Source: Thinopyrum elongatum
Lineage: Eukaryota > Streptophyta > Magnoliopsida > Poales > Poaceae
DNA: 64,000 nucleotides
Reading direction: 5' to 3'
Assembly (NCBI GenBank): GCA_011799875.1
Contig: CM022303.1
Coordinates: forward strand, 220,769,606-220,833,605
Positions 34,148 to 45,757 of the stretch are shown piece by piece; positions within the stretch are counted from its first letter, which is position 1, and every line of letters begins with the position of its first letter. The position numbers and the translations under genes are program-made. The notes below the pieces were generated by a model. That model ran no database searches, had not been told where the DNA came from, and was given only the letters and a program-made list of their open reading frames with translations.

Positions 34148-34165
34148 TGGCACCCACCGTGGGGC
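34148..34165 (+). other. Element B primer-binding-type sequence
   Basis: TGGCACCCACCGTGGGGC lies two bases after the 5' LTR. The minus-strand element A has TGGCGCCCACCATGGGGC at the same place. It starts with TGG, as expected for pairing to a tRNA CCA end; I cannot assign the tRNA. Confidence 0.6.
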
Positions 34166-34169
34166 TGGC

Positions 34170-36642
34170 GCACGGTGGTTTCGAGTTCTTGAAGGGCAGC
34201 TTCTCAGGGATCGAAGGGTACGACGTGGGCTAGATGACTAAGAGTCGCCGCGGCAAGATCTACATCGACGATGCTGGCTGGGGCCCCGAGGCCGGCTCAA
34301 TTGTGTACGGGTACCGGGTCCCCTTTGGGGGGATTCACGTCTTCATCGGCAAAATCGGCGGATCAAAGCCTGAGCCGGATACCTGCATCGACATCATCGA
34401 GACGGCTCAGCGCGCGCGACCCGCCAGGGTTCAACCCGGCCGAAAGCGCGCCTTTGTTGGCTTTATTCATGGGGCGGATCTTGAGGAAGGATCTATGTCT
34501 GGTGGAGAGACGGACATCTATTCAGGTGATGAGTCCTCAACCAGCGAAACCGAGTCAATGTATCAGCTGCAAGATGGCGGGCTTGGGGGCTATTCCGATG
34601 GCGACAGTATTTCGGACCCCTATGAGCCATCGAGCAGGGCTGCTATTTTCATGGCTGGCACGCAACCAGTGTTACAATCCTCAACTGTTGCGGCCATGAC
34701 ATCCGGCTCAACTGCTGCTGCAGTGGCTGGGGCGAGCGGCTCTGCACGTCTGCTGGCTCAAGTCTTGTCCGAACTCTTGGATGCTTTGGCGACTCTGTTA
34801 GCTGCAGAAGTGACTTCGGCGAATCAAGCGCAGCATAATACAGAGGTTGCAAAGCTGTGAGACGAGGTGACCAAGGCCCGAGAGGATCTTGAGGCAAAGA
34901 ATGTCAGGATGGCCACAGAGCGAGCCACCCTGGAGGCTGAGACATAGCGGATAAGGGCAGAGGCTTTCCGTTTAAGTCTGGATCAGAACGCGTCAAATGT
35001 TGTCCTTCGAAGGAGGTACCAGAGCCGCTTACCCTCGCAGTTTGAGGGGCGGAATATTTTTAATACACTTGGAGCAGGACCAAGTAACCCGCCCGGTGCG
35101 ACCCGGGCTGCTGAGGCGCCTGTGACTAGGGCGGCGGCTTAGCTTCATATGCCAGACCCACCTCGTATGAATTTGACCCCACCTCAGCGAGTACCAACAC
35201 CCTCTGGTCATTACTCCAACCCACTAGATAATATGATTGCCACAGCTTCGCGGTTGGCAGCAATTCTAGTTGAAGGCGAGTCTCCAGCTGCAATAGAGAC
35301 CCGGAATGCTGTGGAACTTCTTCAAAAGGCTGTGGCTCAGCAGGCGGCTTACTCGTATAGCCGTGAGCGAATTCACTCAACACCATGCCAAAGTCAAAGT
35401 TACAGCCGGCGCGTTGAGTCACCGGCGGTGTCCAGCAGCGAACGGCGTCGTAACCTGCCTCGCAATGATGACCCACCCCGTGGGTATAACCTGCCCCGTG
35501 ATGATAATAATGCTTAGACCCTTGTGGATCAGGCTAGAGCGCATCGTGAGGCGGAATTGGCGGCTCAGTTAGCGGCTCATCAGCAGCTTCAGTTAAACCC
35601 TTCGGCATCGGTGGAGGCTGGCATGACTTCCAGAACCGTTGTTGTACCGTGTCTAGTGTCGGCTCTACGCAATGAGCGACTGCCTAAAGATTTCAAAGGC
35701 CCTCGTAAGGTGCCTAATTACACAGCAGATCTCCCACCTAGGTCTTGGATTGAGAGCTACGAGCTGGCTATGGAGATGTTGGATGTTAACGATGCCGTAT
35801 GTGCCAAATATTTTACCATGATGTTGGATGGGCCGGCTCGAACCTGGCTGAAAGGGCTACCCGCCAACCCCATCAATTCATGGGCTGAGTTGAAGGCGCG
35901 CTTTATTCAGAATTTTAAAGATACATGTAAGCAGCCTCTGTCGATTATCGATTTGGACGCTTGGGTACAACGCGAGGATGAGTCGGCCCACCACTGGGTT
36001 CGCCGGGTTTCAGCTATTATCCACTCATCGAATAGCATTATAGCCGGCTCTACTGTTCTGATTTTAGAGAAAATTTGCCACTTCACACCCCTCAAACAAA
36101 AGTTGGGAGAGCTCATGGCGGCTCGCATCAAATATGCCGACTCAGACAACACTAAGGACCCTGGGTCTGATGAGGAGAAATCCAACAAGGGGAAGAAGAA
36201 CAGCAATGGTAAAGGTTAGCAGCAGAACATGACAGGACATAGTCAGGGCAACAGTGGTAAGCCCAAAACGGCCGACGGCAGGTTAGATTTTGTGGCTAAC
36301 ACCAATGCTCAGCATAAAAATCAGCGCCGTAAGAGTAAGCTTGGTGGACCAAAATTTAACCTAGAAGCGTTGCTTAATGGTCCCTGCCCGAAGCATAGTC
36401 TGCCTAGTCAACCTTCAACTCATGCTTGGAAGGATTGTTTCATCATGAAAGAGTACAAGAATTCTGGCTTCAATCTGAATCATGGTGGCAACAATGGCCC
36501 GCCAGGTGGGTCAAGACCCGGCTCACAAGGGCCCGGCTTTGGCGGCAATGGCTCAAATTATGGGTGCCAGGGACAAGGTAACCAGGGTGGATATAACCAG
36601 CAGTCTGGTCAAGGTAACCAACAGCAGCAGTCAGGATATTAG
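34170..36642 (+). pseudogene. Element B gag (stop-interrupted)
   Basis: This is a Gag-type structural protein. The N-terminal block (34170-34860) has KIYIDDAGWGPEAGSIVYGY and VPFGGIHVFIGKIGG. A coiled-coil-like stretch follows (about 34740-35000), then a Pro/Ser/Arg linker. The retrotransposon-gag core is at 35640-36060 (YELAMEMLDVNDAVCAKYF, GPARTWLKGLPANPINSW). A Lys/Gly-rich part comes next, then CPKHSLPSQPSTHAWKDCF, a Cys/His motif that may replace the usual zinc knuckle, and a Gly/Gln/Asn-rich tail. In-frame stops lie at about 34225 (TAG), 34858 (TGA), 34945, 35140, 35516, 36217 and 36640 (all TAG). Confidence 0.88.
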
Positions 36643-37470
36643 AGTAATCCAAAGCAGCTTAACGGTGGCCGGTATCATGTTTTCACCACAAGTCTTTGCA
36701 AGCAAGATCAGAAGGTTCATAAATGTGCGGTCAATGCCGTTGAGCCGGCGGTACCTCGATACTTGCGATGGTCGGAGCAGCCAATTGTATGGAGTCATGA
36801 GGATCACCCGCCCCGGGTTGACAATCCGGGTCAGCTAGCATTGGTGGTCGCTCCTCAAGTCGGGGGTTATAAATTCACTAAATTGCTTATGGATGGAGGC
36901 AGCAACATCAACATCCTGTATTACGATACTTTTCGCCGGATGAACTTGACTGATAAGGAGCTTAAGCTGTCCTCTACGGTCTTCCATGGCGTGGTACCTG
37001 GTAAATCAGCATATCCAGTTGGTAAAATTGCCTTGGAGGTGGCTTTTGGAGATGATTATGACTACAGGGCAGAGACATTATGGTTTGAGGTGGTTAAGAT
37101 AAAAAGCCCTTATCATGCCTTGTTTGGGCGGCCGGCTTATGCCAAATTTATGGCACGACCCTCTTATGTTTACTTGCAGCTTAAGATGCCAGGACATAAG
37201 GGTACTATCACAGTCCATGGTAATCGAAAGGTCGCTTTGGAGTGTGAGGAAGGAGATGCCGCATATGCTGAGTCGGCTTGCGCTACAGAGGAGCTCAAGT
37301 TTTATAAAGATAATGTTGACCCGGCTAATATGGCCCCTTTGAAGAAGCCAACTACTGAGCAAGACCCTTTGTTAAAATTTAAGTCGGCTGATGATACCAA
37401 ACAGGTGGACTTTGTCCCTGGCAACTCATCTCAGCAGTTCACCATCAGTGCTAACATGGATCCGAAATAG
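36643..37470 (+). pseudogene. Element B aspartic protease and linker
   Basis: The open stretch 36763-37470 encodes the retroelement protease, with GGYKFTKLLMDGGSNINILY (active-site DGG at about 36891-36899), GKSAYPVGKIALEVAFGD and HALFGRPAYAKFMA. A linker leads to the reverse transcriptase. It ends in DPK followed by TAG at 37468-37470. The same stop is present in element A, so it predates the split of the two copies or is a recurrent change. Confidence 0.9.
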
Positions 37471-38340
37471 GAAAGCGCGCTCATCGAGTTCATCCGTGAG
37501 AATCGGGACATCTTTGCATGGAAACCTTTAGACATGCCAGGTGTACCGAGAGAACTCGCTGAGCACACTCTTAATATTGATCCTAAATTTAAGCCGGTGA
37601 AGCAGTTCCTTCGCCGTTTCAATGAAGAGCGGCGTAAGGCCATTGGAGAAGAGGTAGCCCGGCTTTTGGCGGCCGGGTTCATCGTTGAAGTTTTTCATCC
37701 TGAGTGGTTGGCTAACCCGGTGCTAGTACTTAAGAAGAATGGCACGTGGCGTATGTGTGTGGATTACACTGACCTTAATAAGGCTTGTCTGGCTGATCCT
37801 TTTTCTCTCCCCCGTATTGATCAGATCATAGACGCTACGACGGGTTGTGAGCGTTTGTGCTTCCTGGATGCCTATTCTGGTCATCATCAGATTAAGATGG
37901 CAGTCAAAGACCAAGAGAAGACGGCTTTTATCACACCTTTTGGAGCTTTATGTTGTGTGTCTATGCCTTTTGGGCTCAAGAGTGCCCAGGTGACTTATCA
38001 ACATTGTGTCCAGAACTGTTTCCATAGTCAGATTGGACGCAATGTTCACGCTTATGTGGATGATATTGTTGTGAAGTCCAGAAAGAAGGAGACTCTGTTG
38101 GATGATTTGAAAGAGACCTTTGATAATCTTCGGGTCTATTAAATGATGCTTAACCCGGCCAAATGTGTTTTTGGTGTACCTGCAGGCAAGCTCTTAGGTT
38201 TTCTGGTCTCCGAGAGAGTTACTGAAGCTAACCCGGAGAAGATTAAGGCTATTACTTCATTGGCTAAGACGGCGTGTGTCAATGACGTCCAGTGCCTGGC
38301 GGGTCGTATTACAGCATTAAGCCGGTTCATAAGCCGCCTG
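37471..38340 (+). pseudogene. Element B reverse transcriptase
   Basis: This is the Gypsy reverse transcriptase. Its motifs in order are KPVKQFLRRFNEERRKAI, LVLKKNGTWRMCVDYTDLNK, LCFLDAYSGHHQIKM (first catalytic Asp region), FGALCCVSMPFGLKSAQ and NVHAYVDDIVVKS (YVDD at about 38053-38064). One stop (TAA, 38140-38142) replaces the Lys codon seen in element A, a transversion. After it come MLNPAKCVFGVPAGKLLGF and the thumb. Apart from this stop the domain is well preserved, including catalytic residues. Confidence 0.92.
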
Positions 38341-38885
38341 GGAGAGAAGGCAATTCCCCTGTATCAGATGATGAAGAAAACAGATCGCTTTGTCTGGAGT
38401 GATGCTGCTAATGAGGCGTTTGAGGCGCTTAAAAAACAGTTAGCTGAGCCACCCGTCCTCGCAGCTCCCGTGGAGAAAGAACCTTTGTTGTTATATATGG
38501 CTGCCAACAGTAGGGCTGTCAGTGTGGTGGTTGTGGTGGAACGCAGAGAGATAGGCAAAGAGTACCCAGTCCAGAGGCCGGCTTATTATGTCAGTGAGGT
38601 TTTAATTGAGTCCAAGCAGTGATACCCACATTGGCATAAGTTGGTCTATGGGGTGTTCATGGCGAACCATAAGCTGAAGCACTACTTTCTGTGCCATCCT
38701 ATTACTGTGGTTAGTTCTGCTCCCTTAGGAGATATTATTCAAAATAGAGAGGCCACTGGCCGGGTTGCCAAGTGGGCAATAGAGCTTGGACCTCATGGTT
38801 TGAAATATGTGCCAAGAACAGCAATCAAGTGTCAGGCTCTTGTGGATTTCATCAATGACTAGACAGAGTTGCAGACGCCTGAGGA
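38341..38885 (+). pseudogene. Element B RNase H (first module)
   Basis: The conventional Gypsy RNase H module follows RT: YQMMKKTDRFVWSDAANEAF, then LLLYMAANSRAVSVVVV, RPAYYVSEVL and HKLKHYFLCHPITVV, ending GLKYVPRTAIKCQALVDFI. Stops are TGA at 38620-38622 (after SKQ, where element A has AGA) and TAG at about 38860 where element A keeps TGG (ND-W). It would degrade genomic RNA during minus-strand synthesis. Confidence 0.85.
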
Positions 38886-39384
38886 GAAGCCTGATAACAC
38901 ATACTAGACTATTCATTTCGATGGGTCTAGGCAGTTAGAAGGCTCGGGGGCTGGAGTTATTTTGACTTCCCCACAAGGTGACAAATTTTGCTATGTTTTA
39001 CGGCTAATGTTTCCTTGTATTAACAATGCAGCTGAATATGAGGCTTTGCTTCATGGCCTTCGTATGGCCAAGGAGATGAATTTAAGCCGGGTCAGGTGTT
39101 TCAGTGACTCAGACCTGGTGGCTCAGCAAGTCTCAGGCACATGGGATTCCAAGGACCCGCTCAAGGCGGCTTATCGCCGGGCGGTTGACAACATTGCTGG
39201 TCACTTCAAAGGTTACCAGGTGGAGCATCTTGATCGAAGGAAGAATGAGGCGGCCGATGCTTTGAGCTGGCTTGGGTCTCAACGTAAGTCGGTGCCCCCT
39301 AATGTTTTTCTTGATGTATTGCATAATCCTTCAGTCAGGTTACCGTCAGAAGAGGATCTTGCTATTCCTGACCCAGAGGCATAG
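38886..39384 (+). pseudogene. Element B archaeal-type RNase H (second module)
   Basis: This is a second RNase H, a hallmark of Tat-lineage elements. Its motifs are IHFDGSRQLEGSGAGVILTS (first Asp), NNAAEYEALLHGLRMAKEMN (Glu), RCFSDSDLVAQQVSG (Asp) and RRKNEAADALSW (Asp), so all four acidic residues are present. Stops are TAG at about 38906, shared with element A, and TAG at 39382-39384, where element A keeps CAG. Confidence 0.88.
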
Positions 39385-40674
39385 CTGGTGGTGGCTCTCC
39401 ATGCTATTCCTGATTGGACAGTTCCTATTTGGCTTATATGACCCGGGGCGAGTTACCCGAGAACGAAACTTTGGCCAGGCAGATAACCCAGTGTTCTTCG
39501 TCCTTGACTATTGTCAATGGCGAGTTACATCAATGCAGTGTTACAGGTGTGTTCCAACGTTGTGTTTCTCCTGAAGAGGTTCGTGAGATTTTAAGAGAAA
39601 TCCATGAAGGTGATTGTGGTCATCATGTCGGATCTAAATCTCTGGTGGCTAAAGCCTTTCGCCATGGGTTTTATTGGTTGGCGGCTCATGCTGATGCAGA
39701 GGATATCGTCAGTAAATGCGATGGGTGTCAGAAATTCTCTCGACGCGCTCGTGTGCTGGCTCAAGAGTTGAGGATGATTCCAATTACTTGGCCATTTGCA
39801 GTCTAGGGGCTTGATATGGTTGGACCTTTCAAAAGGTCTAAAGATAAGAAGACCCACCTCTTGGTGGCGGTTGACAAATTCACCAAGTGGGTGGAAGCAG
39901 AGCCGGTCAGCAAGTGTGATGCGGCCACGGCAGTTCAGTTTGTTAAAAAGTTGATCTTCCATTTTGTTTACCCTCATAGTATCATAACTGATAATGGAAC
40001 TAATCTGTCTAAAGGTGCTATGCGAGAGTTTTGTCAGAAGGAGCATATTCGTCTTGACATCTCTTCTGTGGCTCATCCATAGTCCAATGGTCAAGCTAAG
40101 AGGGCAAACCAAGAAATTTTGAGAGGCATCAAGCCCCGGCTTATGGTTCCTTTGCAGTGAACGCCAGGTTGTTGGGTTGAGGAGTTACCTTCAGTACTTT
40201 GGAGTATCAATACCACTCCCAACAGGTCAATAGGCTATACGCCTTTCTTCATGGTCTATGGGGCTGAGGCGGTTCTTCCAAGTGATATCCGTCATGACTC
40301 GCCTCATGTGGCGGCTTATGTTGAAGCTGATAATGAAATAGCATGTCAAAATGCACTTGATATTTTGGATGAGGAGCGAGATCTGGCGGTGGCTCGATCA
40401 GCGATATATCAGCAAGATCTGCATCGCTATCATAGCCGTAGAGTTAAGACCCGGACGTTTCAAGAAGGTGACTTAGTGCTCCGGCTCATCCAAGATCAGG
40501 CAGATATGCACAAGTTATCCCCACCTTGGGAAGGGCCCTTTGTGGTCAGCAAAAACCTGAACAACGGGTCGTATTACCTCATCGATATACGTGAGCATAA
40601 GGATTCTCGCACGTCAGAGGAAGAGACCCGCCGTCCGTGGAACATTGCACATCTTCGACCATACTATACTTGAG
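39385..40674 (+). pseudogene. Element B integrase
   Basis: After a frameshift near 39425, the zinc-binding region (HEGDCGHHVGSKSLVAKAFR, then SKCDGCQKF) lies at about 39604-39735. The catalytic core follows, with GLDMVGPFKRSKDKKTHLL (Asp), IITDNGTNLSKGAM (Asp at about 39988) and SNGQAKRANQEI, where the third acidic position is Lys (AKR) while element A has AER. The C-terminal region has TFQEGDLVLRLIQD, SPPWEGPFVV and NIAHLRPYYT, and ends at the genuine stop TGA 40672-40674. In-frame stops are TAG at about 39804 and 40080 and TGA at about 40158. Confidence 0.9.
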
Positions 40675-40817
40675 CCGCTAGCTCTTGCCTTTGTACATAC
40701 TTTCGTCCAATGTATATACTTTTTATGATCAGTATAATCAAGCCGGCATCCCCGAATTACGGGGTCTCTGCCGTTTCATTTCTGAGTATCTAAGTCTTTA
40801 TTGATTGATTGTAAGCC
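40675..40817 (+). other. Element B post-pol spacer
   Basis: A short non-coding stretch between the integrase stop and the first 3' tandem-repeat array. Confidence 0.5.
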
Positions 40818-41325
40818 GGCTGTTGCTGCCTTTTGAAAGCAATCATGTGGTCTGCGTACCAATTGGCTGTTGCTGCCTTTTGAAAGCAATCATATGGCCT
40901 AAGCGCCAAATGGCTGTTGCTTCCTTTTGAAAGCAATCATGTGGTTTGAGTACCAATTGGCTGTTGCTGCCTTCTGAAAGCAATCATATGGCCTAAGCAC
41001 CAAACGGCTGTTCCTGCCTTTTGAAAGCAATCACGTGGCCTAAGTGCCAAATGGCTGCTGCTGCCTTTTGAAAGCAATCATGTGGCCTAAGTGCCAAATG
41101 GCTGTTGCTGCCTTTTGAAAGCAATCATGTGGCCTAAGTGCCAAACGGCTGTTGCTGCCTTTTGAAAGAAATCATGTGGCCTAAGTGCCAAATGGCTGTT
41201 GCTGCCTTCAAAGCAATCATGTGGCCTGAGTGCCAAAATGGATGTTGCTGCCTTCAGAGCAATCATGTGGCTTAAGTGCCAAAGGGCTCGTGCGGCCATT
41301 GAAAGCACATGGCCCTATAAGCCAA
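40818..41325 (+). repeat. 3' tandem repeat array R1, 47-bp unit, about 11 copies
   Basis: The unit GGCTGTTGCTGCCTTTTGAA followed by AGCAATCATGTGGCCTAAGT and GCCAAAT repeats from just after the pol stop. The later units have lost a few bases. Tandem arrays in the 3' untranslated region are a known trait of Tat-lineage elements. Confidence 0.93.
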
Positions 41326-41459
41326 CTTGCCTGGTCGTGTTTTGATAAGCCAGCCACACATTATTTGAGATTTTTTCAGAGTTTTCTTTTCTGAATCTTT
41401 TTTATTTGTGTTTCTTAAACATATTTTACAATCCGGGTCATGAACCTCTGATTATATGA

Positions 41460-41800
41460 CTCATATTTGAGTGTTTTTGGGTTTGGTAACCCGCCCTGGT
41501 TGTGGACTTTAAGTCGCCAAGATATTTTGTTGCCTTGAGCAATCAAGATCACGATATTGCATGACTTCGGGTTGGTACCCGCTATGGATATTAATGACCA
41601 AGACGACACCATAATTAAAATCTACAGGTATGTTTTGGGTTTGGTAACCCGCCCTGGATTTGCACTATAAGTCGTCAACATGTTTTGGCTGAGATGGCCT
41701 TTATCCTAGTCTCTGTCAATTTTATGAAGACTATTATATTGGGTTGTTACCCGCCTTGGTTTAAACCGCCAGGGCATATGTTGTTTAACTTGTGTGCAGG
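41460..41800 (+). repeat. 3' tandem repeat array R2 (about 160-bp unit, two to three copies)
   Basis: TTTGGGTTTGGTAACCCGCC followed by CTGG...AAGTCG.CAA occurs at about 41475 and 41633. A third, degraded copy (GTTACCCGCCTTGGTTTAAA) is at about 41744. The unit is unrelated to R1 and R3. Confidence 0.65.
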
Positions 41801-42035
41801 AAATATGAAGTACTGATGTGACCCATATGAATGATGATATTATGAGAAATTGCAGTGGCGGATCACAAATCACAAAGTTAAAAATATGCGCGAAGCCATA
41901 ACAGGGCAGATCATTGTTTTATACTATCTTATTACAAAGGCATAGCTCTAGGACTTCACAAAAGTGTCAGACTACGAATGTTTCAAGAGGCATGTTCCCA
42001 TAAGCCGGCCTGAGAGCCGCCCCGATCACCACTGT

Positions 42036-45000
42036 CTACTCTTCTCCTGGCTGTTTTGAAGATTGCGGGTCATCCTGCGCCGGTTCTTCTTCTTCGTCTA
42101 TCATCTGGAGATCATCCGTTGTCCAATCGATGCTGGTTAACGCTTCAAAACTGGCTTCATCATTGAGAATAAGGGAATGATTAACATCAGGAGCAAAGAT
42201 ATGCTTACGTCGAGGAGGAATAATATTGACAGGGTTAAAACTCGGTGGTGGTATCTTCTTGTTGTTCTCGTCATAAGCCACCGTGTAGTTGGCCAGATTC
42301 AGCTCTTCCACTAGTTTGCAGGCCACAGGCCGCATCTCACGAACGCACTGGTTGAAGTCCTTCTCCTCAAAAAGCGACTTATCGTCCTTGAATTCGGGGC
42401 ATCCGGTGGCTATCTCCACCGGGTCAAGTTCTGAGGCCCATGCTTTCGCACGTCCAAGAGCAACAAGTGCTCTGGCTCGGGCAGATGATAGTCTCTGTTC
42501 TTCAATTTGGCTAGGAAGAGTGGAGAAATGATCTAGAACAGCTTTAAGGTGACTTGGCGGTTTTCGGTTGCCTCCTAACGCCACCAAACTGCGGAGAGTG
42601 CCACTATATAGCTGCTCTGTGAAAGAGTAGAGGGCCTTCAGCTTCACCAGCATATCTTGTCCAAGACTAGCACTTCTGGGGCCTGTTCATATTACCAAGA
42701 TTGAGAATTGCTTGGCGGCTTAACATGATATTACAACAGAGTTGGGACTGAATATGAATCTTACCAAAGATGGTGGCTGTCATATGAGTAATATGTCCCT
42801 TTAAACCGGCCAACTCATCAGCAACTGGTTTCAGTTGGGCTTCTGCATCTTGTGCACATTTTAGCAAATCTGCTTTCTCCGTCTCAAAGGCGGCTCTCTC
42901 TGTAGCAAAGTTGGCCTTAAGCTTCTCATTCTCCTTCACGGCAAATTGAAATTTTGTTTCTGCTTTCATAGTCTCAGCTTCTTGATGTTTAATTTTCTTG
43001 GCTAAGTTGCCAAGCTCTACATCCTTCAGAGACAAAGCTTCCTGTGGAAAAGGTCAGATATGATAGATCAGGATTCATATTTCGCTCAATAATAATAATA
43101 ATACAAGTCCCAAGCACATTGCGAGCAATATCCTTGGCACTTGGGGCTAATGTAGGTCATTTTTTAGCCTTGGGACCTGGCTCAACTTGTCAGTTTAAGC
43201 CGGCCCTTGGGGGCTACATATTTGGATTTTTTAAGCTAGAAGTCCCGGCTCAACTTGTCAGTGTAAGCCGGCCCTTGGGGGCTACATATTTGGATTTTTT
43301 AAGCTAGAAGTCCCGACTCAACTTGTCAGTCTAAGCTGGCCCTTGGGGGCTACATATTTGGATTTTTTAAGCTAGAAGTCTCGGCTCAACTTGTCAGTCT
43401 AAGCCAGCCCTTGGGGGCTACATGTTTGGAATTCTTACACTAAAACTTCCGGCTCAACTTGTTAGTCTAAGCCGGCCCTTGGGAGCTATATGATTGGATC
43501 TTAACGGGTAAAGTTAAGCAAGAGGACTACACTCTGAAATATATTGATAAGTCTACAGTATATTCCCGTTGTTTCTATCCTCTAGACTTGGCGGCTAAAT
43601 GGATACATGAGAAGAGGGTTTAGTAGCCATACCTCATAATGCTCCCTCATGAGGTTCACTAAGCCGGCTTCCAGATCATGGCTAGTGTGGAGATGATGGA
43701 GGTAGCCTGCGTAAATGTTACCAGTGCCAAGAGCAGCATAACTTTCCAAATCCAGTTTTCAGCTTATTTCCTGCTGACGGCTCTTCTTTGGCGTTGTGCT
43801 TGGCCAAGATTGTGGGGTTTCCTGGTTCTGTGTAACCCGTGCCAGTAATGAGGACGTCTTCGGCAGTCTTGTCCAGAACAGCTTCCTCGACAGGCTTGGC
43901 AGGGCTTGGCGGCTTAGAGCTTGGCGGATCAGCATCTGTGCTCATTGGATCCACAGTGGCGTCATCAGCTTCTGGCGGCGGGTCATTAGTAGCGTCCTCT
44001 GGATTCTGATTTGAAGTTTCTGAGACTATCGGCGCCTGCTTCTCTGGCTTGTTTCACCTTGGGGTCCTCTGACGGTTCGCCCATCTTCAATGTCTTGCCT
44101 GCCTTGGCCACACCACTAAAAGGAAGGGGCACAAGGGTATGAGCATGTCATCATAAGGTGTTAACTAAGCAAGTAAAATATTCTTACCCATGGGCAATTT
44201 TCAAAGTAGGGAACTGGGTTCCCGTAGAGTCACCGGATGATGAGTGAGAAGTTCCCTAATAATTTGAGTTAGAAGGGTTAAGTGGTTGATGAATGAGACC
44301 CGCCTTTGGAAAGGAGAGGAGTGGATTTTGAGGCACCTCTTTGCGGCGTTTGCGAGGAACCAGTGTGTTGGGTAAGCCGGGGGCAAGATCTCCACCACCG
44401 CTATTCCGGGTTGTACGCCTGGATTCATGTTGCTGTTTCTTCAAAAGAAAATTGGGATCCAGATAAGCAAGGGGATGAGAAAATCTTACTTTTCGAGAGA
44501 TCCGCTGAGTTTTTTTGCCTTGGTAAAGGTTCTGAGTCGGAGGAGATTATGGTTACCTGTGCTGCATCTGCGTGGCTATTCTCCGCATCATCCTAAGAGG
44601 GGTCAGCGTCAATAAGTTGCATAAAGAGAAAGCCAAGAGAATCGAGTTCTACCTCCGACTCATTGTCAAGGGCAATTAAGTCTTCAGCGTCTTGCTTCTT
44701 CCCTTTGGTCCTTTTTGTGGTTTTGGATTTTGCTCTAGCCTTTTTGGCCGGCTTGTCCTGCAGTTTCTTGTTCCAGAACAAAGAGTCGGCCTGAAGAATA
44801 CAAGTGACAATAAGGGATGTGCAGTTTATGAAAATAATAAGTGAAGTAAAAATGGTTTGAAATACTTACATCAGGAGCTGGGTTGAGAGTGCAGAAGGGG
44901 TTTAGACCCATTTTACCGCAGTTTTCAAGGGACTCCCCGAGCAATGATTTGGTCATCTCATTGATCTGCTGGTATTCAAGGCGAGTCTGGTTGTAGCGCT

Positions 45001-45757
45001 GTGGGTCTTTCGCATCACATGTATAATTGCACATTAAGCCGGGGCGGTGGCTTAAGGGCATGATCCTCCAAGCAACCCAGCATCAGACCAGGTCAATACC
45101 GGTCAGGCCATTGGCTAGTAAAGCCCTTATCTTTGAAAAGGTAGGCCCATACTTGACCCGTTCTGCAGCGCTGATTTAATCCGGGAGTGGATGTTTAGGG
45201 CTAAGCCGGCAGTTGCGGAGACCCGATAGAGGGTTCTCACCTGGTGGATAAGTGTCTTGGCAATAAAACCAAGTCTGATTCCAGTCCTTGGGGTGACTGG
45301 GAAGTGTGGCCGCAGGAAAGACAACGTCTCTTTGCCTTTGAATTGAAATTCCACCAAGTTCAAGGCTGGGTCCATCCGTCATCTCGGTCTGGCGGTTCAG
45401 ATAATAGTACTCTCTGAAAAGATCAATGCTAGGCTTCTCTTGAAGATACACCTCACAAAAAACTTGAAAATTGCAGATATTGGAGACGGAATTGGGGCCA
45501 ATATCTTGTGGGTGAAGTTGATAGAAATGCAAAACATCACGAAGGAACTTTGAGCCGGGCGGTGAGAAACCGCGGAGAATGTGATCAGCAAAGACTATGA
45601 CTTCGCCCTCCTTTGGTTGAGGTCTAACCTCCGTCCTCGGGACTCGCCAGTGGATAACGTCTTTTGCTGGTAAGACGCCCATTTCGACATGTTCTTTAAG
45701 AGGTTGTTCCGTAACAGTGGAGACGACCCGATCGCATGAGGTAACGGTCTTAGTCAT
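42036..45757 (-). pseudogene. Element B antisense extra ORF (gypsy-type transposase_28-like)
   Basis: This is an antisense, spliced ORF as described for Tat elements. Exon 1 (45757-44870) starts MTKTVTSCDRVVSTVTEQPL and contains EVIVFADHILRGFSPPGSKF, LHFYQLHPQDIGPNSV, KDWNQTWFYCQ and RPGLMCNYTCDAKDPQRYN. It matches my recollection of plant proteins annotated as putative gypsy-type transposon (transposase_28). It has two stops (TAA near 45176, TGA near 45090) and a donor GAT/GTAAGT. Exon 2 (44790-44557) is Lys-rich (KLQDKPAKKARAKSKTTKRT) with one TAG. Later exons encode a coiled coil (43035-42750) and an acidic C-terminus (42653-42036, ending EEEEPAQDDPQSSKQPGEE). The role is unknown. It is not a DNA transposase despite the domain name. 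Confidence 0.8.
43170..43496 (+). repeat. 3' tandem repeat array R3, 68-bp unit, about five copies
   Basis: The unit CGGCTCAACTTGTCAGTCTA, AGCCGGCCCTTGGGGGCTAC, ATATTTGGATTTTTTAAGCT, AGAAGTCC repeats almost perfectly three times, with degraded copies at each end. It lies in an intron-like gap of the antisense ORF (between 43035 and 43954). Confidence 0.93.

Noticed and set aside
40818..41325. Regular 47-bp repeats resembling a CRISPR array
   Set aside because: There are no unique spacers between repeats; the units are contiguous and lie in the 3' region of a plant retrotransposon.
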